NCBI GenBank assembly: GCA_050260375.1
Contig: JBLNCA010000011.1
Coordinates: 31,072-95,071 of the forward strand
Source of the DNA: DTFZ01 sp050260375
GTDB taxonomy: Bacteria > Bacillota > Clostridia > Christensenellales > SZUA-584
DNA: 64,000 nucleotides
Direction: 5' to 3'
Shown: in pieces, positions 54,233-62,467 of the stretch
How positions within the stretch are numbered: the first letter of the stretch is position 1
Layout of the letters: every line of letters begins with the position of its first letter
Made by a program: the position numbers and the translations under genes
Notes under the pieces: generated by a model
The model's database searches: none
Told to the model about the DNA's origin: nothing
Seen by the model: the letters and a program-made list of their open reading frames with translations, nothing else

Positions 54233-54263
54233 TATGCTTTTCTGATGTCTGCGTCCGGAAACT

Positions 54264-54716
54264 TCAGCCGGCAGGTCTTTCAAGCTTCATTATTATCGTA
54301 TTGATGCCCGCAGGGTTCTCCCCGGCTTCTTTATAGTCTTTGAAACCAAACCGCATGTACAGCTTCCTTGCCGCTTCGCCAACCTTTTCCTCAGGAGCGA
54401 ACGTTTGAACAAACACAGGCCTTTCGCTGTCCATACAGCCAAGCGCCGCTTTCAGCAGCTCACGCCCGCATCCTTTTGACCTGCTTTTTTCCCTGACGGC
54501 CAGCCAGCATATCTCGTTTTCTGCTTTATCAAACGCAACAATACCTTCGATATCGCTGTCATCATTTACAACGCAGAGTGCCGACGAAGCGCGTATGCAT
54601 ACTTTTATTCCATTTTTGAAGTCCTCGTTATCCGCCATGCCGCCGAACAGAGGCTCGACCTCTCTTGCCAATTCCAGCCATGCGTTAATATCACTATCCG
54701 TAACAAACCTGACCAT
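54264..54716 (-). CDS. GNAT family N-acetyltransferase
   Basis: A 150-residue acetyltransferase. VRFVTDSDINAWLELAREVEPLF opens the fold, LAVREKSRSKGCGRELLKAAL is the acetyl-CoA motif (R-S-K-G-C-G-R), and LYMRFGFKDYKEAGENPAG is the C-terminal strand. The substrate is unknown. GGAGG precedes the ATG. It converges with the PFOR gene. Confidence 0.88.
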   Translation of the reverse strand: MVRFVTDSDINAWLELAREVEPLFGGMADNEDFKNGIKVCIRASSALCVVNDDSDIEGIVAFDKAENEICWLAVREKSRSKGCGRELLKAALGCMDSERPVFVQTFAPEEKVGEAARKLYMRFGFKDYKEAGENPAGINTIIMKLERPAG

Positions 54717-54780
54717 AAAGCCTCCTGATAATACTGACAGTTTTTAATCAGCAATGATTATATCCCGTTATAGTCCTGTT

Positions 54781-55125
54781 TTAATACAGCTTTTCCGGCT
54801 CGACGCTTTCAACAACCATGCGGTAAAGCTCCTCTGCCTCCCGCTTAAAATCGCTGTCCGATTGCCCTTCTTTTTGCGTAAGCTGCTCCAGTATTTCAAA
54901 GCTGAATACGTCCTTGCCGTATCTTTTTAAATCTTCCTGCAACGGCATGAATGCGCACCCGCCTGTCGCCTGCGAAAACTCGAACCTGTTTTTTGAACCC
55001 TGCATGTCCGTCGTTGCCGCTACATAGCTCTTGCCGTTTGCGGAATTTCTTATAGCGAACACGCCGCCGTTTGCCCGCCGCGCCTTGTAGGAATCTATTA
55101 TCTTCCTTCTGCTTTCTCTGTCCAT
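54781..55125 (-). CDS. GIY-YIG nuclease family protein, divergent active site
   Basis: A 114-residue single-domain protein of the GIY-YIG LuxR-like type. The two signature strands read GVFAIRN and SYVAATTD, so the first Tyr of GIY is Phe and the Gly of YIG is Ala. NRFEFSQATGG follows in place of the catalytic Arg helix and FSFEILEQL is the later strand. It may bind DNA without cutting it, or act weakly. The start overlaps the upstream gene's stop as TGATG. Confidence 0.8.
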   Translation of the reverse strand: MDRESRRKIIDSYKARRANGGVFAIRNSANGKSYVAATTDMQGSKNRFEFSQATGGCAFMPLQEDLKRYGKDVFSFEILEQLTQKEGQSDSDFKREAEELYRMVVESVEPEKLY

Positions 55126-55604
55126 CAGTATCCCATCTCCTCAAGTATGCGTCCGAGCGTCGCAAGCCGCTCGCCCATCAGCTCGCCGTCCTTGCTCAAC
55201 ACATCTGAAAACAGCTTTATATCTTCGTCTATCATAGGGTTGTCGGTGCATACGGCGACGTTCATCGCGTCGCCCTGCAGCCCTATCCGGTCTATTCGGG
55301 GGTTGGAAGGGTCGTACAGCTTCTCCATGCGGTACGCCTCGCGGAAGTACTGCAGACCCCTGCACACGAGTATCGCGAGGTCTAATACGCGGTGCAGCGG
55401 CAGCTCTTCCGACTGTCTCGACCACTTTTCGCCCGTGTAGCGCCACACTTTTGCCGATATGTCCACCTTGCCGCGGTCGTTCCATTGCGCGAGCCCTAAT
55501 GACAACCCCTTCGCGTCCGACTTATACGCGTATCTGCCGTCCACGTTATCGTAGTTTTCTGAAACTATTACAGGCTTGTGTTTTAAAAACGTAGGTATCT
55601 TCAT
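55125..55604 (-). CDS. DUF6530-like protein of unknown function
   Basis: A 159-residue soluble protein. KPVIVSENYDNVDGRYAY, GLSLGLAQWNDRGKVDISAK and ELPLHRVLDLAILVCRGLQ resemble the uncharacterised DUF6530 family, an assignment from memory. No catalytic motif is evident. It is translationally coupled to the GIY-YIG gene (TGATG), suggesting that the two proteins work together. Confidence 0.7.
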   Translation of the reverse strand: MKIPTFLKHKPVIVSENYDNVDGRYAYKSDAKGLSLGLAQWNDRGKVDISAKVWRYTGEKWSRQSEELPLHRVLDLAILVCRGLQYFREAYRMEKLYDPSNPRIDRIGLQGDAMNVAVCTDNPMIDEDIKLFSDVLSKDGELMGERLATLGRILEEMGY

Positions 55605-55800
55605 TTCATTATCTCCATTTACTAGTTTACTGTTTTAATAATATACTAATTTACTAAATAGCACAATAGAAAATTACAGCATGTATTTAACATTTTCGAG
55701 ATACCTTTTTATTAATCATTGAAATGAGATGGCGCGAAGCACCGGAAAGGTTCCAGTTATTATTGTTCCAAAACTTTGTTTTGGGATCTTGCCATAAACA

Positions 55801-55852
55801 AGGCTCCGCTTTGACTGCCAGCGAGCTATGTTCGCCGGCGGCCGGGGAGCGA
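55801..55852 (+). repeat. Hairpin repeat family A, diverged copy near E1 beta
   Basis: CCAGCGAGCTATGTTCGCCG differs from the 62361 copy at two positions of 21 in this core, and both are preceded by AAGGCTCC. GCGAGC pairs with GTTCGC including one G-U pair. The GGGGACCC tail is degenerate. It lies in the 272-nt spacer after the E1 beta gene. Confidence 0.55.
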
Positions 55853-55876
55853 TGGTTAAAAGGTCTATAGATAGAA

Positions 55877-56851
55877 TTATTTAATTATCTCCATTACCGC
55901 TTTTCTTACCGCTTCTACGGTAGGCACTGCGTTTTTCTCCAGCTCCTTTGAGAACGGCACGGGCATGTCGAGCCCGCATAGCCTCTTAACGGGAGCCTTG
56001 AGGTATGAGAACGCTTCGTCGCTCAATATCGCCGCTATCTCGCCGCCGAGCCCTCCCGTCTTGCATGCCTCGTGCACTATGAGCGCCCTGCCCGTCTTTT
56101 TAACCGAGCTTATTATCGCCTCTGAGTCAAGCGGCTTTAATGTCCGCAGGTCCACAACCTCGGCGCTTACGCCCTGCCTTGACAGCTTCTCTGCAGCCTC
56201 GAGGCATACGTTAACCATCCTGCTGTACGTTATTATCGTAACGTCTTTTCCCTGCCGCTTAACGTCCGCCTTTCCTATCGGCAGCACGTAATCCTCTTCC
56301 GGCACCTCGCCCGACTGCTTATACAGCAGCTTGTGCTCGAAGAATATCACGGGATTGTTGTCCCTTATGGCGGCTTTCAGCAGGCCTTTAGCGTCATAAG
56401 GCGTTGAAGGCGCTATAACCTTAAGCCCCGGCACGTGGCAGAACCAGCTTTCGAGGCTCTGGCTGTGCTGAGCCGCCGCGCCCGTTCCGCAGCCTCCGGC
56501 AGTGCGCAGCACGAGCGGAACTTCGGCTTGCCCGCCCGTCATAAACCTGAGCTTAGCGGCCTGGTTAACTATCTGGTCCATCGTTATCGTTACGAAATCC
56601 GAAAACATTATCTCAAATATCGGGCGCATACCCGCAGCGGCGGCGCCCACCGCGGCTCCCGCTATTGCAGCCTCGGATATAGGCGTGTCCATCACTCGCT
56701 CAGGGCCGAACTCGTCAATCATACCTGCGCTCACGCCGAACGAGCCGCCGTATACCCCTACGTCTTCGCCGAGCAGGAACACGTCTGGGTCGCGCCTCAT
56801 CTCCTCGCACATCGCCTCGTTTACCGCTTTTGCATATGTTATCGTTCTCAC
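55877..56851 (-). CDS. TPP-dependent 2-oxoacid/acetoin dehydrogenase E1, beta subunit
   Basis: A 324-residue transketolase-like beta chain of pyruvate, branched-chain or acetoin dehydrogenase. YAKAVNEAMCEEMRRDPDVFLLGEDVGVYGG is the family opening, and PISEAAIAGAAVGAAAAGMRP and FEHKLLYKQSGEVP follow. It would form an alpha2-beta2 E1 with the upstream gene (4-nt overlap). No E2 lipoyl acyltransferase or E3 gene lies downstream in the window, so its acceptor is unknown. Confidence 0.92.
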   Translation of the reverse strand: MRTITYAKAVNEAMCEEMRRDPDVFLLGEDVGVYGGSFGVSAGMIDEFGPERVMDTPISEAAIAGAAVGAAAAGMRPIFEIMFSDFVTITMDQIVNQAAKLRFMTGGQAEVPLVLRTAGGCGTGAAAQHSQSLESWFCHVPGLKVIAPSTPYDAKGLLKAAIRDNNPVIFFEHKLLYKQSGEVPEEDYVLPIGKADVKRQGKDVTIITYSRMVNVCLEAAEKLSRQGVSAEVVDLRTLKPLDSEAIISSVKKTGRALIVHEACKTGGLGGEIAAILSDEAFSYLKAPVKRLCGLDMPVPFSKELEKNAVPTVEAVRKAVMEIIK

Positions 56852-57834
56852 TGCTTTATCCCCCCTTCGGTTACCGGGGGCTCTGAGTAAACAAAATCAG
56901 TTATCGTGTCCAAAGACGGGTATGGGCTGCTTTGCGCAAACCGCACAGCCTCTTCTATCGTACCGGCCGCCTCCGCTTTAGCCGCTTCCAACTCCTCCGC
57001 GGAAAACCCGTTTTCCAGCATGTAGCGCTCGATGCGCTTTATAGGGTCTTTCCTGCGCCATGCGTCGATTTCGCTTTTGCTCCTGTATACGTTTTTGTCG
57101 CTCTTGGAATGCCCCGCTATCCTGTATGTGTTGCATACCAAAAGCATAGGGCCGTTTTGCCTCACATACTCTCTCGCTTCAAGCGCCGCCTCGTATACTG
57201 CGAGCGCGTCGTTGCCGTCCACGCTTTGCCCGGGCATGCCGTAGCTCTGCGCGCGCACCGCAATGTCGCTTATGTTCATAGACTTTTCGACGGACATCGA
57301 CATGCCGTACATGTTGTTCTCGCAAACGAACAGCAGCGGCAGCTTCCATACGGAAGCAAGGTTCGCCGCTTCGTGAAAGCTCCCCTCGTTTGAAGCGCCG
57401 TCGCCGAAGAAGCAGACCGTTATATTCCCCAATCCCTTTTTCTTTGCGGCAAGCGCTAGTCCCGCCGCTATCGGACAGCCTCCGCCCACTATGCCGTTCT
57501 CTCCGAAGTTGCCGTTCTTTATATCCGCCATGTGCATCGAGCCGCCCCTGCCGCGGCTGCACCCCGTCTCGCGGCCTAAAAGCTCGGCCATCATCGTCTT
57601 AATATCCATGCCTTTCGATATGCAGTGCCCGTGGCCGCGGTGCGTTGACGTCATATAGTCCTGCGGCTCCAGCGCGGCGCATACTCCCGCCGCAACGGCT
57701 TCTTCGCCCGTATAAAGGTGTATCGTTCCGTGTATCTGCCCTTTGGCGAAAAGCTCAGCGGACTTTTCCTCAAACATTCGCGAAAGAAGCATTTTATTGT
57801 AAATACCGAGTACGGTATGCTTGTCCGGTTTCAA
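56848..57834 (-). CDS. TPP-dependent 2-oxoacid/acetoin dehydrogenase E1, alpha subunit
   Basis: A 328-residue E1 alpha chain. The TPP-binding motif is FFGDGASNEGSFHEAANLASVWKLP with a downstream ENNMYGMS. HRGHGHCISKG and RGGSMHM are also conserved. The open frame extends to 57891, but AAGGAGG six bases upstream supports the TTG at 57834 (MKPDKHTVLG). The GGSMHM and short N-terminus resemble acetoin dehydrogenase AcoA more than PdhA. It is coupled to the beta subunit. Confidence 0.92.
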   Translation of the reverse strand: MKPDKHTVLGIYNKMLLSRMFEEKSAELFAKGQIHGTIHLYTGEEAVAAGVCAALEPQDYMTSTHRGHGHCISKGMDIKTMMAELLGRETGCSRGRGGSMHMADIKNGNFGENGIVGGGCPIAAGLALAAKKKGLGNITVCFFGDGASNEGSFHEAANLASVWKLPLLFVCENNMYGMSMSVEKSMNISDIAVRAQSYGMPGQSVDGNDALAVYEAALEAREYVRQNGPMLLVCNTYRIAGHSKSDKNVYRSKSEIDAWRRKDPIKRIERYMLENGFSAEELEAAKAEAAGTIEEAVRFAQSSPYPSLDTITDFVYSEPPVTEGGIKQ

Positions 57835-57930
57835 TAACGGCCTCCTTAAAAAGACTACCGTTATTTTATGTTCATTGCCGCCATATGTCAACCATATAAT
57901 TAACGATATTCAATAAAAGTTTGTTAATAT

Positions 57931-58068
57931 TCAATAATTGATGCGCTGGCGCACTACTTCCCTGAATATCGGCAACTCCACGCAGGAAAGAATTATCGCG
58001 GCAGCCATAACGAACGCGACAACGATTATTACGGCGGCCAGCAGCGACAGTTCGAATTTCTTTTTCAT
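57931..58068 (-). CDS. Possible 45-residue single-span membrane protein
   Basis: Minus-strand ATG at 58068 gives MKKKFELSLLAAVIIVVAFV and then MAAAIILSC before a polar tail. It has one hydrophobic helix with a positively charged N-terminus. It ends 96 nt upstream of the E1 alpha start on the same strand. AAGGG is too close to the ATG for a good ribosome site, so coding status is doubtful. Confidence 0.35.
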   Translation of the reverse strand: MKKKFELSLLAAVIIVVAFVMAAAIILSCVELPIFREVVRQRINY

Positions 58069-58212
58069 ACCCTTAACCGCAGCAGTTTTTATGATACTTA
58101 TTAACACGGGCGGTTTGTTAGAACGTTTTTGTAATAAAAGGCGTTCCGGCGCTCATATATGATAACTATATGTTTAATGAAACTTTGTAATTTCAGGAGA
58201 ATGTATTCGCTT

Positions 58213-58656
58213 ATGAATCCTCCCGGCAAAAGCAACTTTATGGTCGTAATACTGGCGTTCATAGGCATGGTGTGCTGGGGCATAACGCCGCTGTTCGTAA
58301 AGCTGGGCCTTAAGGATATAGACCCGCACATAGGCCTTGCGATACGCACGGCTACCACGACGATAATACTCACGGGCTGGATGATTGCGGACGGAAGCTT
58401 TGCGCGCCTTAACACGGTGCCCGCCTCCGCGCTCGTATTTCTCATAATAGAGGCGTTCATCGCTACGTTCGTGGGGGATCTCGCTTATTTCGCGGCAGTC
58501 AAGAACGGCTCCGTGTCGCTTGTAGCAATAATACTGTCCTGCTCTCCGCTCGTCACTATGCTTTTATCGATGATATTTCTGCACGAAGCCGTTACCGGCA
58601 CGAAGGTATTGGGCTCGCTGCTGATAATAGGCGGCATCGTACTCACGCTGCAGTAA
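58213..58656 (+). CDS. EamA-like single-domain transporter (half-size DMT)
   Basis: A roughly 147-residue protein with about five hydrophobic helices and one EamA repeat: GMVCWGITPLFVKLGLKDIDP and SCSPLVTMLLSMIFLHEAVT. Full DMT permeases have two such repeats, so this probably dimerises, like other 5-helix members. Two ATGs are possible: AGGAG is 1 nt before 58201 and 13 nt before 58213; neither spacing is ideal. It converges on the decarboxylase gene. Confidence 0.85.
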   Translation: MNPPGKSNFMVVILAFIGMVCWGITPLFVKLGLKDIDPHIGLAIRTATTTIILTGWMIADGSFARLNTVPASALVFLIIEAFIATFVGDLAYFAAVKNGSVSLVAIILSCSPLVTMLLSMIFLHEAVTGTKVLGSLLIIGGIVLTLQ

Positions 58657-58671
58657 CCGAAAACGCCGCTG

Positions 58672-60126
58672 TCAGTCGGCGCCCAGCACGCGTATATACT
58701 CTGTGCTCGGGTCGGTAGCGCCCTGCAGCTCGCACCGCTCTTCTTTGAGCACGCTTATGTATTCCACTATATCCTTCGTGATGCGCTCACCAATGCAAAG
58801 CACCGGTATGCCTGGCGGGTACGCCATTATCATCTCCCCGGCTATCTCTCCCACAGAGCTTGCCAGAGGCATCACCCTTTTGGGGCTGTAGAACGCGTCG
58901 CGCGGCAGAACTATCATCTTGGGCGTGTCGGGAAGTTCGGTTATTTTCTTTCGCTCCTTAATGCTCGAGTTTCGGGATATGTCTTTCAGCGCGTTAACGA
59001 ACGCTTCTACGTCCTCGCTGCTGTCGCCTATCGATATTATAGAAAGTATGTTATATAGGTCCGCAAGCTCGACCTGTATGTTATACTTCTCGCGCAACAG
59101 CAGCTCCACCGAGCGACCGGAGCGGCCCAGCGACGTCACATGCACGCCGAGCTTTGTTTCGTCAAAGTCAAAGCATCCCGGGCTGCCCGCAAGCTCCGGC
59201 CCGAACGCTATCAGGCCGTCCGTGCCGTTTATCTCGTCGCGAGCCCGTCGCGCCAGCTTAAGCGCCTTTCCAAGCAGCTGTTCGCCGTGAAGCGCAAGCT
59301 GCTTTCTCGCTACGTCCAGCGAACACATCAGAGGGTACGACGCGCTCGACGTGTACATAAGCCCCAGCGCGTGCAGCACCCTGTCTTCGTCTATTATATC
59401 GCTGTTCGCGAGCAGCGCGGAAGACTGCGTCATCGAGCCGCCCGTCTTGTGCACGCTTATCGCGGAGAGGTCTGCGCCCGCCCAAATGGCTGGCACGGCA
59501 AAGTCGGGGTGGAAATAGAAGTGCGTGCCGTGCGCCTCGTCCGCTATCACCGCCATGCCGTACTCGTGCGCTACGTCTGTGATATGCCTTATATTTGAGC
59601 AGGGTCCGTAATACGTTGGGTTAATGACGAGTATCGCCTTTGCCCTCGGATGCTCTTTTATTGCCTGCTCCGCGCTCTCCTCGGTTACTCCCATCGCTAT
59701 GCCCAGCTTGTGGTTTATTACCGGCTGTACGTACACAGGGATTGCGCCCGAGAGTATTATGCCGTTTATAACGGACTTGTGCATATTGCGCGGCACTATT
59801 ATCTCGCTGCCCGGCTCGCATGCGGCAAGTATCATCGCCTGCACGCCGGAAGTCGTGCCGTTGACGAGGAAGTACGCCTGCCTCGCCCCGAAAGCTTCGG
59901 CAAACAGCTGCTGCGCCTCCTTAATTACGCCCACCGGATGGTTTATAAAGTCAAGGTCGTCCATGCCGTTTGCGTCCATCTGCAGCACGCGCCGCCCGAC
60001 GTATTCGGCATATTCGGGCAAGCCCCTTCCCTGCTTGTGCCCCGGCACGTGAAACTGCACGACGCCGCTGTCCACATACTTTTTGACCGCGTCAAACAAA
60101 GGAGTAGCGTTCTGATCCAGGCACAA
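58672..60126 (-). CDS. Orn/Lys/Arg decarboxylase family protein (arginine/lysine decarboxylase)
   Basis: A 484-residue PLP fold-type I decarboxylase of the Gram-positive SpeA/YaaO type. FHVPGHKQGRG is near the start, YFLVNGTTSGVQAMILAA follows, DEAHGTHFYFHP holds the PLP Asp, and SVHKTGGSMTQSS holds the PLP lysine. The C-terminal domain has YPPGIPVLCIGERIT. It should make agmatine or cadaverine for polyamine synthesis. It starts at a TTG (60126), 10 nt after GGGAG. Confidence 0.92.
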   Translation of the reverse strand: MCLDQNATPLFDAVKKYVDSGVVQFHVPGHKQGRGLPEYAEYVGRRVLQMDANGMDDLDFINHPVGVIKEAQQLFAEAFGARQAYFLVNGTTSGVQAMILAACEPGSEIIVPRNMHKSVINGIILSGAIPVYVQPVINHKLGIAMGVTEESAEQAIKEHPRAKAILVINPTYYGPCSNIRHITDVAHEYGMAVIADEAHGTHFYFHPDFAVPAIWAGADLSAISVHKTGGSMTQSSALLANSDIIDEDRVLHALGLMYTSSASYPLMCSLDVARKQLALHGEQLLGKALKLARRARDEINGTDGLIAFGPELAGSPGCFDFDETKLGVHVTSLGRSGRSVELLLREKYNIQVELADLYNILSIISIGDSSEDVEAFVNALKDISRNSSIKERKKITELPDTPKMIVLPRDAFYSPKRVMPLASSVGEIAGEMIMAYPPGIPVLCIGERITKDIVEYISVLKEERCELQGATDPSTEYIRVLGAD

Positions 60127-60190
60127 TAAACAAACACTCCCTTTCGGAAAACACTAGTTTACCATATTCAGTTGGCAATAATGTGGTGTA

Positions 60191-61354
60191 TTAAGAAGGG
60201 TAATTCATCTTGATAAGTATGAATTTGATATCGCTGTCGTTCCAGCCGAGGTCCCACGGCACGTGGTAACGGTCCGTCGTGTGCGTGTTGACAAGCGGAT
60301 AGCCTTTGGAATCCGCGGCGGTTACAATCGCGTTGTGCACTACCTTGCCTTTTTCCTGATAGGCTATTACGTCGCCGGGTATCAGCTTATACGCTTCCTT
60401 GTAGACCTTGTTGTAAGTGCCCTTTATTAGCTGGTAGCCTCTTCCGCTCCATATGAGGTAATTTGCCAGCCCCGAAGCGTTGCACCACGCTCTCGAGCCG
60501 GAGTTGCCCGAATACGTCCATCCGCCGCCCGTTTTAAAGCCGCCTTCGTGAAGCGCCTGCGAAATGTAGTTCGAGCAGTCGCCGCCTCTGCCGTTGTAGT
60601 TGGGGTAATCGGGATTGTAGCCGTATCCGTTTGTACCGTCGGACGCCGCTCCCGCCCAACGGTCGGCATATTCCGCCGCCTTTTTCCTCCCTTCGGAAAT
60701 CGCGCTGAAATCCCTGGGGCTCTGGGATAGCACAAACTGCTTTACCTCGTCGCCCTCAAACGCTTCATGGTTGAGCGAGTCCTGGAACGGGTCGAGATAC
60801 CACTCGCGCGATATTATCCATGATCCTTCCTCCGCGCCCGGTATCAAGTCCAATGAATGATAGGTGCCTACGCGAAACACGTTGTCCGTCTCGGGCGTAT
60901 CCTCATACGCATAAACGTACTCCGTCGATACTATCGCGTAAAACGCGTAGCCTCTTCCCACTTTTCTGACGCGCTTGATTTCTATGCTGCTGGTTGCGCT
61001 TTTAAACTGCGCGCCCTGGCGCTCTCCCCAGTCCTTTAAATACTCCGCGCGTTTTACCTCGAGCTCGTACGCCCAGCGGCTGTTTCTCTCGCCCAATGCG
61101 TACATCGCTTTCAATTCTTCCGTCGTTCCCTTAAGCAGTATGCTGTCGCGCTTCTCAAATATGCTTTTCAGTATGCCGTTCCAGTCGTATTGCAGCGTAG
61201 GCTCGGGCGTACTGCTTTTTGCAGGCGATAAAGCCGCGGCAGGCACATCGCCTCCGTACCGGAGCAAAAACGACACAAATACTAGCGCCGCGAGTATTAT
61301 CATATAGCTGACTATACCTGAAAAATACCGCTTATGCGTCTTAAAACCGGACAT
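60191..61354 (-). CDS. Membrane-anchored protein with C-terminal amidase-like (Amidase_6) domain
   Basis: A 387-residue protein with an N-terminal TM (YMIILAALVFVSFLLRYGG) and an extracytoplasmic linker. A central region (about 85-190) shows features of stalk domains, and a C-terminal papain-like amidase domain follows. The presumed nucleophile Cys is in GGDCSNYISQALHEGG, and His is in KVVHNAIVTA. This domain is found in clostridial surface or sporulation proteins and may cleave wall or peptide amides. It lies 64 nt upstream of the decarboxylase gene on the same strand. Confidence 0.85.
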   Translation of the reverse strand: MSGFKTHKRYFSGIVSYMIILAALVFVSFLLRYGGDVPAAALSPAKSSTPEPTLQYDWNGILKSIFEKRDSILLKGTTEELKAMYALGERNSRWAYELEVKRAEYLKDWGERQGAQFKSATSSIEIKRVRKVGRGYAFYAIVSTEYVYAYEDTPETDNVFRVGTYHSLDLIPGAEEGSWIISREWYLDPFQDSLNHEAFEGDEVKQFVLSQSPRDFSAISEGRKKAAEYADRWAGAASDGTNGYGYNPDYPNYNGRGGDCSNYISQALHEGGFKTGGGWTYSGNSGSRAWCNASGLANYLIWSGRGYQLIKGTYNKVYKEAYKLIPGDVIAYQEKGKVVHNAIVTAADSKGYPLVNTHTTDRYHVPWDLGWNDSDIKFILIKMNYPS

Positions 61355-61495
61355 CCCGCGTCCCCCGTAAGATTAATCATATAAATCTTATGCGGCGGCG
61401 CTTTCCGGTAGAATAAACAGGGCATACCCCGTTTTTACCAAAAATCCGCGCTGCGCATATAATAATTCGAAATACTATTTTTAGGAGACACAGTT

Positions 61496-62344
61496 ATGCC
61501 GCAGTTACCGGTACTCAGGAGATATTACGAAGGCCCGTCCGTCAGGCTGCTACAGATGAACCTATACGGGCTTAATCAAAATTACAACGGACTTATGGTA
61601 ACAGGAGTTTTCGATTCGCTTACCGAGGAGGTCGTCAGAAATTTTCAGGCGGAGCACAGGCTCGTACCTGACGGCATAGTCGGCCCGGCCACATGGGGAG
61701 TGCTGCTTGAAGAGGTAAGGCGCGTACAGGAAAGGCTGAATTCTGCGGGCTTCAACGCGGGCCCCGTCGACGGCATATTCGGCCCAAGGACCACAGACGC
61801 CGTAGAGAGGTTTCAGCGCGCAAACGGCCTTGCCGTTACGGGCACCGTAACCCCGCGCACGCGCCAGCAGCTTTTCAACCCGGACCGCACCGACGATTAC
61901 GACACGCGCCCTTCGTCCGCGAGCCTTGATTCGCTGCACCCGTACGTTGCGAATCTTGCGCGCCGCTTCCTTGGCCTTGCGCGGGCAGAGGGCATAGACG
62001 CGCGCGTAATCTCCGCGTTCCGCAGCTGGGACGAACAGGACAGACTGTACGCTCAAGGCCGCACTGCGCCGGGTTCAATAGTCACCGACGCGATGGGCGG
62101 CGATTCGTACCACAACTGGGGCCTCGCGTTCGACGTAGCGCCGTTTATAAACGGCGTACCCGACTGGAGCAATATAGACCTTTTCAACAGAATGGGAGAG
62201 CTTGGACAGCAGGTAGGGCTCGAATGGGGCGGCAACTGGACGACTTTCCAGGTAGCGCTTATCGACCGGCCGCACTTCCAGTATACGTTCGGCCTCTCTA
62301 CACAGCAGCTTCTCGAGGGCGCGCGCCCGCCGGAACAACCGTAA
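61496..62344 (+). CDS. Peptidoglycan-binding M15-type peptidase (endolysin-like)
   Basis: A 282-residue protein with two PG_binding_1 repeats (about 12-70 and 72-128, with FQAEHRLVPDGIVGPATW and FQRANGLAVTGTVTPRTRQQL) and a VanY/CwlK-like M15 domain. Metal ligands are expected in SYHNWGLAFDV and DRPHFQY, with ISAFRSWDEQDRLYAQGR preceding. It should cut the peptide stem of peptidoglycan. There is no signal peptide or TM, so it resembles a phage endolysin or a protein released by lysis. No other phage gene is nearby. Confidence 0.9.
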   Translation: MPQLPVLRRYYEGPSVRLLQMNLYGLNQNYNGLMVTGVFDSLTEEVVRNFQAEHRLVPDGIVGPATWGVLLEEVRRVQERLNSAGFNAGPVDGIFGPRTTDAVERFQRANGLAVTGTVTPRTRQQLFNPDRTDDYDTRPSSASLDSLHPYVANLARRFLGLARAEGIDARVISAFRSWDEQDRLYAQGRTAPGSIVTDAMGGDSYHNWGLAFDVAPFINGVPDWSNIDLFNRMGELGQQVGLEWGGNWTTFQVALIDRPHFQYTFGLSTQQLLEGARPPEQP

Positions 62345-62360
62345 ACAATAAAGGCTCCCC

Positions 62361-62399
62361 TTCATCCACCCCAGCGAACTTTGTTCGCCGGGGACCCGG
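62361..62399 (+). repeat. Hairpin repeat family A, copy after the M15 peptidase
   Basis: CCACCCCA, a GCGAAC/GTTCGC stem around TTT, then CGGGGACCCGG. It starts 17 nt after the peptidase stop and is preceded by AAGGCTCC, as in the copy at 55801. Confidence 0.7.
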
Positions 62400-62467
62400 T
62401 CGGAGGCAGTTGCTGCAAGATGACTAAAGGAGGGTTACAAAGCGTACCTCTGTTTAAACGTCTTTTT

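Noticed and set aside
52961..54283. A 440-codon open frame antisense to the PFOR gene
   Set aside because: It lies fully opposite a clear conserved gene, has no family motif or ribosome site, and is rich in Arg/Val/Tyr as expected from the reverse complement of biased codons.
56855..56885. CCCCCC ... CCGGGGG hairpin at the end of E1 alpha as another repeat copy
   Set aside because: It is inside conserved coding sequence (PPVTEGG) and lacks the CACCCC and GGGGACCCCG flanks.
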